NCBI GenBank assembly: GCA_013397435.1
Contig: VZRG01000031.1
Coordinates: forward strand, 996,609 to 1,060,608
Direction of reading: 5' to 3'
Length of the DNA: 64,000 nucleotides
Source of the DNA: Erythrocercus mccallii
Taxonomy: Eukaryota; Chordata; Aves; Passeriformes; Dicruridae
Both the position numbers and the translations under genes were made by a program. This document shows, one piece after another, positions 1 to 12,400 of the stretch. Position 1 is the stretch's first letter; the number at the start of each line of letters is the position of its first letter. Under the pieces are notes generated by a model. The model had not been told where the DNA came from and made no database searches. It saw nothing but the letters and a program-made list of their open reading frames with translations.

Positions 1-2762
1 TGGATTTTGCATACAAATTCTGCAGAGAGCAGAGGGAGAGGGGAGGAGGGTCAACACAGCAGGGCCTAAGATGTTAGGATGAATCTAAAGTTCCATTGAA
101 ACATTTTGCCTGTCTAAAATAGGATTTTTATTTTTTCAAACTACAGAGGAATAGATGGATATTAAAAAAATACCTACTGCTTCCTTTTTCTTGTCGCTCT
201 CTGCAAAGAACCTGCATGGCCGTAGGTTGACATGTGACAGATAATTAGTATTGGGCAGACTTAAAATGTTTGCAATGTGAGTCTAAAACTTTGCGTGTTT
301 ACTCAAACTTCTTTGGTCTAGAAACAAGCTTGACAGAAAAGCTTTATTCTTAGGAGGTTCTTGCCACCACCCGATTGTCAAGGAGTCTGAAATGTTGCAA
401 GAATAAAGTGCTTTGTGATGTTTCTGTAATTAGGCTTTTCAGTTTTGTTTGGATTGGGGTCGTGCACATCAGCATAGCTCTAATGACGTCAGCTCAGGAT
501 CTGGCTCATAAAATTCAAAGGGAAGTTAAAATAAGTCAGCATCAATGTGGTTCAGTTCTTTTTTGTCTTCAAGGAGTGATCACTCTAATTTGGGCTCAGT
601 TTGAGATTTCAGCTGCTTGTGCTGATCATAGAAGAAGGATGTAATTGAACCCCTTCATCCAAATACCCCATAAATTCAGTAAAGTGCTGATCTGTGTCAC
701 CTGAGCCACACTGGCCGCATTGACCATTGGTCGCCATGGATTTATCCATATCACATGACTGTGCCAAGGTTCACTGTGACTGGTTTATGAGTTTTTGTTT
801 GCTAGCTAACCATTCCCAGTTTCACTTTACATAATTTCTACAATCCAAAAATTAATTAATTTAAAAAGAAATACCTTCTGTCATCTTATACTATACTCTG
901 AAAGCCACAACTATGACTTCATACTGACTGAGAACCTTGTTTTCCCAGCTGCTGGACTGTTTGGGAACACCACTGAGGAAAACAGCTGGGGCTCCCCTGG
1001 GAGAAGCCTATATACATGCAGTCTTAGCCACTTGGAGAGAAGATAAACTCTAGACCATGAACATCTTAACTGAGGGTGATAGATGTGCATTGCAGACAAA
1101 TATGAACACCATGAAAGATGCTCCTCACAGAGGAAGATGTGAGATTAGTGACAGTCTGAGGTAGAGTAAGGATTTCAAATTTGAAATAAAGTCTTCTGCA
1201 ATCATTAAGGATAATGACAGAAAAGGACATCTTTCTCCCTTGTCATGCCAACAGTGCTGCAAACGTACCTGTATCCCCAAAGCCCAGCTCTACTGGGACA
1301 TGAAGAAGGGGTACAAACAAACATTTCTATGTCCAAAGCGTGCTGGCAGACTGCTGGCAGGGAATGCCACCTTGGTCTTCCTGCTAGCTGTCCTCCTCTT
1401 TGAGCATGTGAGTGTGGAACCGAGAGCATCACAATGGCAATAGTGAGACTAAATCTGACTGAAGATCAAGAAAATCTGAGTTTATCTTGATTCCATGTTA
1501 GTCTCTGGAATTTAACTCAGCTGAATGCACCCATGTGATCCTGGGACTGATTTCAAATTTGCAGCTGTTTTATTATCTGATTTTGCTTTCCCTTGTAAAA
1601 GCTATCCATGCTTTAGCTGCTAATGCTCTTGCTTGGTGACAGCCACAAGGGAAGGCTACCTGGTTTGCTATCAAAATGTAACACAAAAACTGTTACCTTC
1701 ATTATATGTGTGTTATAATGGGGTAGAGGTTTCATCTGGGTAGGGTTCAGTTTAAATATACTTTAAAGTGGTCTTTAAAAGGAACTAACTCCTCTGTGAA
1801 GCACTATTATAACACCAGGGAGCCCTCATTTTGTGACCACTCCGCTCGATGGATGTGAATGTTCAGGTCAGTATTCACAGAAAGCCAAATTCAGGGCTTT
1901 GAAAAGAAGCTGTGATATCTTTAGTTTATTATTTAATCAGTGAGCCAGTTTCAGGCTTGGTTTTATACTCATGACTGACTGTTGAAAGCCTGAAAGATAA
2001 TGTTCAGGCATAGTAGAAAGGGAAGCAGGCTGTCATTTCTCCTATGCATTCCCCTGACCCACCACATGCTCAGACAAGGATGAGATAGGCTTATCTGCAT
2101 TTTGATTCTATTCAGTAGTCATTGTCTCTGAAAATGTGCAAATAAAATAATGAAGACCATGATAAAATAGAACAGGAAAAATATCTCTCTATTTAAAGCA
2201 GCTGTTTGGGTGCCAGCTGCTAAGTCACAAATACATCTTTAATGAAATCAAACAATCCAGCAGGATTTATTGATTGCTAACAATTGTTTTAAATACAGTC
2301 TGATAGGCTGGGCTGTTTTGCATCCTTTTTTGTCCAATTAGTTCAGTTGGTTTGAATTAGACATACTTCGCTATTATCTTTAAAAATACGACTCACTAGA
2401 CTGTGCATTATTTTCCTCCAGAATAAAGTTAGTGTGGGAGAGATGCACAGAATGAAAGATTTTTGACACTATTCCAGCTGTTTAGAGGAAGGCAGCACTG
2501 TGCCTTGTCAAGCTCTTTCACCTCAGCAGCTTCAGTTCAAATCCATCCTGAGATCTTGAATGAAGAGGATGTGGTATTCACTCCTTGGAGCCTGTTGAAC
2601 AGTGGAAAGAACAAGAACTCCTGTGTTTTTGTGGCACTTCAGAGCCAATTTCTGCAAGAATGATAAGAGTCCTGTGGAAACTTAAATCTTAGGGCTGACC
2701 TCTATCTGCCTGTAGTTCTACTCTAGCTAACATCGAGGGGAAATAAATCAGCAGTACTGCAA
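1..2762. other. Unique non-coding DNA
   Basis: AT-rich sequence without a recognisable gene or repeat. The short open frames on either strand (up to about 90 codons) have no domain, signal peptide or splice context that I recognise. The 2090-2450 stretch is rich in AATTA/TTAAT-type and ATTTA motifs, as intergenic vertebrate DNA often is. I see no RNA gene. Confidence 0.6.
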
Positions 2763-2833
2763 TCTGATAGACTAGATGGCAGAAGAAGCCCTTTCAGCTT
2801 TTTTTTCTATGAACTTCTATGAAAATCTGTGAT
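2763..2833 (+). repeat. Degenerate CR1 LINE 3' tail (tentative)
   Basis: The stretch reads like a worn CR1 3' end. An ACTAGATGGC segment (compare the family's GGACTAGATGATC) is followed by a CCCTTTCAGC segment (compare CCCTTCCAGC) and then a repeated TCTATGA...TTCTATGA tail. The order and spacing are right for a plus-strand CR1 terminus. It is short and diverged, and no ORF2 remains are visible upstream, so chance resemblance is possible. Confidence 0.35.
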
Positions 2834-5800
2834 TGACTTCAAAACTGAAGAAGTCCTACTCCCAAACAAAGTTCTGTTTTTTCATAAAATGACATCCCAA
2901 TCATCCGTCATATTGAAATCTCTAAGCACCAAGTTATTTTCAGTATGCCTGCATGGCTAAAATATTCACTTTGGGCCTGATCCTGAATGATTTCTGATCC
3001 TAGGGTTTTAGATTCAGTAAAGACTGTTTCTGATATCCTTTTATTATGAAAGAATGGAAGACTCAGATCCAAACATGCATGCTGAATGAAATCTGCTGAT
3101 TTCAGCTCTTTCTTCTCTGCTTCAGTGAGCATGAGAAATAGTGTTCTAGGTGTTGGACACACCTCACAGAACCACAGTAGCAAGCTAGGATAACCATTCA
3201 AAAGCACATGCAGATAAGAAAACAAATGAAATAGATAACTGACTGAAAATACTAATGTGTTTTCTTGAATGGTGTGTTTAGACAACCAAGGGCTGGCATA
3301 TGATATATTGAGACTAAACAGTAGTTTGAAACTGTAGATTCTCGGGCCCAACACTGCGGGATAATGCTATCAAAATGGTCACAGACAAGTGGCTTTGCTT
3401 TGCCCATATAACAGTTATCCACAGAAGGAGACCTTGTGGCATTACAGCTATTCCAATGCATAAGAACTCCTGATACCAAGTGTGCAGAATGGGGCTCCTA
3501 CTTAAAACAGAATGGTTCATATGAAACATACTGCCTTATCTGAGACTCGCTATCCTTTCAGAGTGCACTGTGCTTAATTTTGCACCCCTATAGTACATTA
3601 CCTTTTGATCTGTGAGGATAGAAACAGCACGTAACATACACCAGAAAGCACCCTGACACTGCTTCACCGAAACAATTATCTTTATTATCTTTATTATTAT
3701 CTTTATTATTATTATCTTTATATCTAGCTCCAAATCTGAACCCTTTGCTGTAGATCCATATATTAATCTGCCTGTGTAGTCAAATACAGAAGTCCTTTTC
3801 TTCATGAAACACACAAATCCCTGCCTTCTTCCAGGCATTTTATCCTAGCAGACAGCATGGCTCAGGTCTTTATATCTGTTCTAAAATGAGTGGCAATCTG
3901 TTCATTACTACACTAGTAGGGTGTTACTACACTAGGGTGTTGTGGTAATGGGATATAATCATTATATGGACAAATAGGGTGCACCCAGACCTGTCGCCAC
4001 TGCAGCAAGGTTGGAACAGTGGGACACCCTGGTATCCCTCCACCTACTGCCCCTCAACAAAGTTTCAGCATGTCTTTCAGCAGATTAGCTGTGGTGAGAA
4101 AGCAGCCACTTACCAGGTATAGCTTTTGCTTAGAGTTAAATGCAAATCAATAAGACCAGTAAGACCACCATCCTAGATCAGCACCTGATAAATAGTCATT
4201 GGTTAATGGTTTTTATATGCTTTTTAAAGGCTGTGCAGAGCAGAAAGTCATCTATTAAAATATAAGTCATCAGTGAGGAAGGTCTTTTTTCACCACGTGA
4301 GCTGATATTCACAAGGAGGAATAGCTTTCTGTGGGCTGCACATGTTCCTATTTTTGCCTGTGCCCTCTCTTTCTTTCAGACCTATCATCCACAGAAACAT
4401 GTGTCACAGATGTTGCTTTTTTAAGATGTATTCTTGTCCTGGCTTCCAATGTATGGAATTAGTGGCTGCTATGAGATCAGCTGGCTTGTCACTGCGTGGT
4501 GGCAGGAACCTCTAGGAAGGTGAGGATTCCCAGGTGTGAGTGAAAAACATTTTGACCATCTTCCGTGGTTGCTCAGTATCATAGAGGTAAAGGAAACCAT
4601 TGCAGCTAGTGCTTGATAGAGCTGCATTTTATATTCCAGCAATCTAATTTCAATAGGTGAATGACTTGTAAGAATATACACTGAGTCATGGTTCACTGGT
4701 ACTTCATCTCCGTTCAGTGGCAGGTCCTTTGATAGATTTTCAGAAGCAGTTACAACTACAGAAGAGGCAAAGAATGAGCATTCTGGCCTCCTTGAGCCAG
4801 GTGCTATATAAACATGTAGTTTTAGGCAAAGGTTGAGTTCCTCTTTGTACACATTAGCTAGATGAATGTTGGGGTAGGAAACAAAGACAAAAGAAGACTA
4901 AATTTCTCTTCAGACTCCTACATGGAAGGGATGCCAACTCTTTTGAGTCTCAGAACTAGTAGCTCAAAGGCATCTCTGAGGATCAGTTCTAAATTTTATA
5001 CAACAGCTTATATTTGGTTGTTGCCTTATCACTAATGCCAACATATAACCCTGCAGATAACAAAAGCCTTCTCCAAATCTCAAAGTTTAGAATAGTTGGA
5101 GCACTGTCATTATGAAGACATCCCTGAATTGAAGGATGTAGCAAAAGTAAGGCTTTCACTGTTTGAAAGAATATGTTCCCTTGATACAGAATTATAAAGT
5201 AGTGGACATAGACCAACATATCTTAAAGTAATATTATTTTTATTCCATAGCCCAAGGAACTGAACTACAGTTGAGTCCCTGTGTGCTCTATGTTATAAAC
5301 ATATTCTTAATCCTACACAAGCCAAAATCACAAAATATTTCTTTTCCATTCTACCAATTTATTTGAAAATGAACTCAAGTTAAAATATTTACTGACCTGC
5401 AGGGAGTACATTTGTCACCTTCTCTCCAGTTGAATAGAGGAAACAGCTAATCTGACCTTGTGCAAGCTGCGTCTTGGTATCATTCATCTTGTGTGAAGAG
5501 AATCCAAATAGCAAAGCCAGGTAAAAGCATAGGAAAGGCCCAAATACAAAGAAAATCCAGTGGTGGAAGCAGTCTGATAAAGTACTCCTGTAACTTACAC
5601 AACATAGCTTCTTTTGAAGAATAAATTCATCTAGATAAAAATAATATTCCCTAAAAGATGCCTGTTCCTCTCAATGCACTAAAAGGTGCATGGGTAACTG
5701 GCTTAGGTGTCTACTTTAAAGTTAGATGAGATCAACCCTGTGAGACATGGCCTGTCTCAGGTCAGAGCAGAGCTCTGTGGTAGGATAAGGACAGAGACAG

Positions 5801-6322
5801 ATCTGCAGTTCAGCTTCTCACCAGGAACCAGGAGATTGCCCATCCCTGCTTTTAGGAACATAATTTTATATTATCTGCTTCCCCTGGAGAAAGGGTTAAA
5901 CTGAGCTCCTATTTGCTTGTCTATAACCATATGGATCCTGACTTCCCTTTCATGAGACACAAATCCAGAAGCATCTCCAGCTTTCTCCTTCCCCTTTCCT
6001 GGATGTTTCCTTCAGTACTAATTTGAAAAACAGTGATGAAAGGAGAAGATTGACCTGGAGAAAGGTAAATGCTTTTAGAAGTGCTTTGACACCCCAGTCA
6101 CTTAGATTTTCTGTATCAAGAGTGTGTGGGGATGGATTCTAATCAGACAGGTTTCACATTCCTTAAATGTGTGACTCCAATAATAAGAATAAAACCATTT
6201 TATATTACAAGTGGTTTTGTCGCTTTCAGAATAGGTTGGTGGGAAATCCCCTGCTCCGGTTTTCCTACATTTTTTTTTCTTGATTCTCAGCATTGGTCAT
6301 TTCCCCGAAGCACATTTGTTTC
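2834..6322. other. Unique non-coding DNA
   Basis: No gene recognised. It contains a 148-codon minus-strand open frame (2908-3354) that I judge to be chance, because it has no known motif. It also holds a TTATTATC microsatellite (3673-3723) and a small imperfect tandem duplication in which TTACTACACTAG recurs 19 bases apart (3905-3941). The rest looks like ordinary AT-rich sequence. Confidence 0.55.
3673..3723. repeat. Compound TTATTATC microsatellite
   Basis: About 50 bases built from TTATC and TTATTATC units in tandem (ATCTTTATTATCTTTATTATTATC and similar). On the minus strand it gives an isoleucine/lysine-rich run in a spurious open frame. Simple-sequence repeat, probably variable in length between individuals. 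Confidence 0.85.
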
Positions 6323-6433
6323 AGAGTCACAGAATGGAAAGGACCTCTAAAGATCATCCAGTTCCAGCCCTTTAGCTGTAGGCACAGGTGTTTCGCTCTA
6401 GGATCTGATTACTCAAAACCCTGTCCAGCCTGA
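6323..6433 (-). repeat. CR1 LINE 3' end fragment
   Basis: Reverse complement of a CR1 3' terminus. The plus strand reads AGTCACAGAATGGAAAGGAC, then TAAAGATCATCCAGTTCCAG, then a GGCACAGGTGT segment and TCAAAACCCTGTCCAGCCTG. This is the usual order of an inverted CR1 end (terminal octamers, then the 'pair of C-rich boxes' leading back towards ORF2). Only about 110 bases remain and no ORF2 coding part is visible. CR1 is the dominant avian non-LTR retrotransposon, and heavy 5' truncation is normal for it. Confidence 0.88.
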
Positions 6434-9400
6434 CTATTTTCCTCATCTTCCGCTGGGATGCCCTTATAATTTCCATGGCACAAAATTCTCCCCAAAGCTG
6501 GCTAACATGGCAATAAGGAGGATCCAGATAAATGGAAATTGAAAAGTCCTCAATTGCCTTTGGGACATTATTCGATTAAGAGGACTTTGAACGGTATATT
6601 TTTATATTACTTTTTCAGTTTTAATGAGATATCCAGAAACTGCTCCACTTTTTGCCATATCCCATCAGTGCAGTGGACATTCATTCCAGTGTTTATTAAT
6701 AATTTTTATCATTGTCTAAAATTACTTAAAAGAACTGATGAGTAGTTTACTCTTTTTGTTTTCTTCTTTCCAACATATGATATGAAAAGAATAGAAGCAA
6801 GCATGTTTCATTTTACATGTTCAGGCACATAATAGCTAGTCATGCACATGAGATCTGGCATCCATAAAATCAGATGTGTCTTGTAAAAATCAGGTCCAAG
6901 TATTTTATCCAAATTCTTACGAGATTCTCTCAGTTCGCCTACTTAAGGACACATAGCATTGCAAATTTACAGGAGTAAAATTCAGTCTGGCTTCAAAACT
7001 TCGCAATGTGATTAACTGAGACTTTATTAAAAAAACATAATTTGCAAGCTAGCACACTATTAACATATTAATACTCTGACCCTTTCTGTATGAGGCTCAT
7101 GAATTCAGTTGTGCTACATCTATAGGATGCTGTGACAGAAGTAGAAAAGTGAGGTAATGTAGCTCAATTACACCAATCAAAAGGTTGCTGTGTTCAAAGA
7201 CAAGGATTAGTGTTAATAATTTTTCTCCAGGGAAGAAAATGTTCGATCCAGGTTCCTTTAGGGCCTGTAGATTCTTGTCAGGATGCAGACGGGAAAGAAC
7301 TCACATAACTAGGTCATTTCAGCTCCTTTTGTTTGGCAAGAATGGCCTATGAGATAAAACATTAGAAAAGGCTTTCCTCCATAATTGTTATTTTGTTATC
7401 ATTAACTACATTTACAAGGGTTGTATATATTGGTGAATAGATATTGCTTAAACCTTTAAAATTGTCATTAAAACACATACGCATTCTTCGGTATTGGTTC
7501 AAGGCTCTCAACATTTATTATTATACAATGGAATAATAATTAGAGACAGTGCATAAAATGCACAGGTATTTTTGCATTTCTCTTTGTTTATGCTATTTTT
7601 AAATTGTTTGCTGTGTTGCAGTAACACAAGGCACCTGAAACTGGGACAACACATCTTAGACATACTATTCACATTTGAAATGGGAATAAATGTCTGCAGT
7701 GAGTTTATAACAAATTTACGCCCCTTTTTCATCATTATAATAATTTTCTTACAGTAAAGAGAGGTGCAAGCAGAATATGAGATAAATTTGTAGAACTTAC
7801 AGCTCCAGTTGATGAACAGATCCTGTAACTTCGATGTCACTGATGAGTTTTAAGGAGGCTAATAAAGGGCAAAATCAGAGGGGAATGCATCCAAGGCTGG
7901 TTAAGCTTAATCGGGCAGCTGTCAAAGATAGCTCTTGTCAGTGTCCCTCTAGCTCCTGCCACAAGCCAGGAGAGTGATACCTTGATTTCTCCACCTCCAA
8001 ATATTTTTTCCCATCTGGTGTCATTAAAAAATTTACTGATACCATTGTGATGGCTTTGTTGTTTTTCACTGGAAGCTCTCTCTGTCTTTACATAAGTCAA
8101 GTATTTGAATTAGGGCAAAATATGGTGGTAGATAATGGAAAGCAGGAATGTGGAGGTACTGTCTGTTAAGCCTATCTATATTCTGATATATTATTAACAC
8201 TTGTCTTGGATTTCTTTGAAATTTCAGGACTGAAATTTAGTCCCTGATAAGTCAATGACAAAACTGTATCACTAAGATCTTCCTCTGATAACAAGTCACA
8301 GGGAGAGTAGTGCAAGGCAGATTCTTGTGCTTTTGTGTTCACTGTGTGCCTGGTAATTCTTAACTTCAGACAGATAGTGTTGGGTCACATTATAAGCTTG
8401 TCACATGCAAATATTTCCATTCTTTGGTGTACCACGGTTTTCAGTTATTTTGAATTCTTCAGGTAAATAAAGTGGCTTCTATGACTTTGAAAGAGATTGC
8501 CAAAATATATGCTGTATTATTTCCCCATTAACAGCACACAATTATTTCAGAAGAAATTTTTTGTGCACTACCATATGTATATAGGTAAAATAAATAATTC
8601 ATGCAAAACATACTGTGCATATTGTGTTTTTCTCCAGTTATTACAGGAATATGTTATTAACATGCTTAGGCTTCTGTAGAGGTTTCATTTTTCATGTCTT
8701 TTCTACATACTTCTAGTTTCCCCATCCTTATGAAGTTCTTAGCTTCTAAATAAATTATGTCACATTGAAATGTTTTATGGGAATTAGAGTCATAAAAATT
8801 AGGTCTTTGGGGGTATGGATTTAAATGACTTCCTGGCTTCTTAGGTGTGTGATTTTTCTCTTATTCACTATAGATTTGTGTTTTTAACAAGGTAGAAAGA
8901 AGAGTGATATTTTTGTTTAAAAAATAAGAATTGTGGGTTTTTTCTCTTACACAAAATAAACAAAATCAATGATTTCAAATGCTTTCAAACTTAGTGCATT
9001 ATAAAATGTTCTTGTTTAATTGCCATGTTTTGATTAAATCAGATTGCTTGTTTTCCTGTTTTAACTTATTTTTAATCACAATGCAATAGTAGTTCTGGAT
9101 GGAAGGTAGCAGTAGTGGTCAAAAATGGAGTTTTCCAATTTTACTATAATGTATCATTATATTTTTTAGGCGACACTTCCTCACATTAGACATGTTTCAC
9201 AGAACTTGTCTCCAATGAATTCTCATTTCCTACAAGAAATATTTAGCATCAAGTTATTTACAAGACTTCTAACAATGGTTTATTTTTTCACAAAGTATTG
9301 TGTCACTACTGATTTATATCAATGAAAAGGAGAGATAATTCAAGTAATACTAATTCCTTATATGAAGCAATATGTGGAAATATTCAAAAGAAGAGTCCAG

Positions 9401-12400
9401 AGGTATAAAAATTGTATTTGCAACATTTTTTCTCTTGCTCTGAGTTTTCAGTGGATTTTATTCAATTTTACAGTTTTGCAGCTCAGTTTTCCAGAAGGGC
9501 AAATTTTAGAGATTATTAGCCGATATAAATGATAGGGATTTTTTGTTTATTAGTATACCAAGTACCTTAAATCTATGACTTCATGTATTCCAGTTCCTCA
9601 GAATTAGAGTTTACAGGTACATAGATTCTCCTGGTTAGATTTATATCTTGTTCTGGTCTTGGGCTTTAAGCAGTTGTAGGCAGTGTATTGAGTCTCATTT
9701 GCTTCTTGAAACAGACCTCTGTCACTAATTTCTAGTGAAAGGAAGCCAGAAGGAGACTTGATCAAATGGCTCCACTCCTCTTTTTAAAAATAATAAATAA
9801 TAATTAAAAAAACCCTTAGACCTCAGGAAAAAGGGTGATGGCTTTGACAGTTATAAATATCTCACAAACTATAGTTACTTGCAGAGAAGAGTTTTATTTT
9901 TCAGTCTTGTCAAGTGACATTCATCTAGCCAAACATGGATGTCTCAAATGTGTTTCTGAGTAAATCAATGTAAGCTTCTGTGAGGTTTTTATCTTATTTT
10001 CTTTGTGTTAGAGCCAGGATTAGGGCTAGGGTTAATAATCTTCCTTTACAGTCAACAGAATGAAACAGGTATTTTTCTGAGCAGTGTATCTCATTAAAAA
10101 GTAGACCCCTGAAATAAGTCCAGTGACTCATGCCTTAAAAATTCTTATAAAGCTCTACTGACAAAATGGACTCTAGGCTGACTATCTTAGAGAGAAATAT
10201 TCTGTTCATGGCCAATGCTGGGTGAGATGAATCCTGCCCTCTCCATCTACACACAAGAATTATGAACTTTTTGACTTAAAAAAAAATGTGCTGACATATT
10301 CTGCTCTATTTTAAGCATATTTAAGAAACTGAGTGATATTTCTCTAGGTCTGTCAAAAACTATTAATAGACATCAGCAAAGAGGGGTGGTTTATGTTTAG
10401 TTTCATCAGCACAGATGCATTTTGTGCTTGAAGCACTTTTGAGCACTTCTGTTCAAGGCTACACAATGAGGTCATGAGAAGGGGAGAAAGCAAACCCTGA
10501 CTCCATTTCCCCTTGTGCGTTTTGAATAAGGTGTGAAATTGTGCTAATATAATTCCAATAAAATCAATCATTTTTAGTATTCTCAACCTAAGAAACAATT
10601 TTGCCATTTGCCTCCATGTAACACTGCATCTCTCAGCTTATTACCAGCAGTGTGTAAAAGACACAGATGCAAACTTATCAAAGACTAACCAAGACAGGGT
10701 ATCTCTGATCCCTTGATTCCCTTAGGGGAACTCCTTCCACTTAATGCTGTGCAAGCTAGTTATTTTCTCAAGCTCTCTGGAGGCTTTTGAAATTTATTTC
10801 CAAAGGTGTCTATTCGTAACGTGTTGCTTTTTTTAATACTGCTTTGCATTTATTTATAAAGTGGAATTTATGCTTTTTTTTTAATCTTGTGCGCATGAGA
10901 TATTTATTTCCCCTTGATATCCCCCTACTGCAAGATAACCCCTTATGAGGGGTGAAAGATACACTCATTTTTCAAATTTTCTACTGTTTTTCATGAAGGA
11001 TAAATGTGTGCTGACTCACTTATTTAGCAGAAAATTCAGTTTAAAATCTTCTGATTTCTGCAGTATATAACCATACCTCCATCTCAAAGGAAATCTAGTT
11101 TCAAGAGAGTTTTTTTCAGGCATCAGTTTCACAGAAGCATAGTTTTTAAGTATGCTAACTCCTATTGATTAAAAAATCTCAGAGCCACCTAGTAGTACAT
11201 CAATGGCTAAGCCAATAAAAACAAATAGCATTGTAACTGATCACACACATAGGCAGATTCTCAACGGGTGTATATCATCTTTGGTTCATTAACCTCAATG
11301 AAGCTAAATGGATTTTACATCAGCCCCAGATCTAACTTAAAAAAAAAAAAAAAAGGAAACGTTTATTGAGAGATCAGAATTTGTAGCATTTTAAATGCCT
11401 GTGTTGCAGAGGCTGAGTACTGCTGTGTGAAGGAATCCTGCCTTTACTAACATATTTCTGACACTTCCTGACACCCTAAATTCTTCAGGAGAAAGAAAAA
11501 AAAAATACTCTTTTCTTATCAGACTTTCATGGATCTGTCTTCATTTTGGTTTAAAGTTGTTTGAGGGCTTGTGAAGGTTGCTACACAAATAGTTCTTGAG
11601 ACTGAAATGTTGCTAGATCAGAAAATAATAACTACACAGTGTGTGTGTTCTGAAAACAACAGCCACAAAATAAAGTGTGAAGCCAGCAAAAAATCTGGGC
11701 TGTAAATTATTATAAGGGAAATAGAGATTGATTCTTCAATTTTTCTGCTAGACACCTCAATGTCTTGCTTCAGCACTGAGCCCTTGTCAAATCTTTGGAT
11801 TACTGTAGAAGCATAGTTTCTACCCAAATCTCATTGCCGCTTCTGTTGACAAAAGCATTATGAACAGTCTAGGTTTTGAGGCAATACAGTTTGGCACATG
11901 TCTTTTCTCTAGGATATGTGATTGCTTAAAATTTCAGCCAAGAATTTTTGGTGTTGAATGTGAATTAAAAGAATAAATAAATATTCCAACAAAACCAAAG
12001 GAAAACAACATATAAACAGACTTTGAACTGGAGAAGTAAATCTTGTTACTTAGGTGAAACTTTTAACAGCCCTTCAGACTATTCATAAAATAGCATTCTG
12101 ATGAGTCAGACAGCTCAAAATAAACTGAGAAAAGTATTGTGTAATAATTCTTGAAAACGTTCCTTCTATTTCCTGATCTTAGTTAAATTATCATTGACAC
12201 AAACAACTGTATAACTTATGGGTGAAATTGTCTTCTTTTGTAGCTAGTGTGCTCAGGAAAAAATAGTGTATTTAAGCTTTAGCTTCACAGGTGGCTAATA
12301 CAGGGACAATATTTCTGTGATGAGACTGCCTGTAATAGTGTGTCCCCTGGTTTGTACTATATACTTCTGATATTCTTAGTGTAGTTTTTGTATCTGTGTA

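Noticed and set aside
2908..3354. 148-codon minus-strand open frame with hydrophobic N-terminal part
   Set aside because: No motif, no splice sites or promoter; hydrophobic runs arise readily from A/T-rich sequence.
10013..10033. TTAGGG/TAGGGTTA near each other
   Set aside because: Only two degenerate units, so not an interstitial telomere array.
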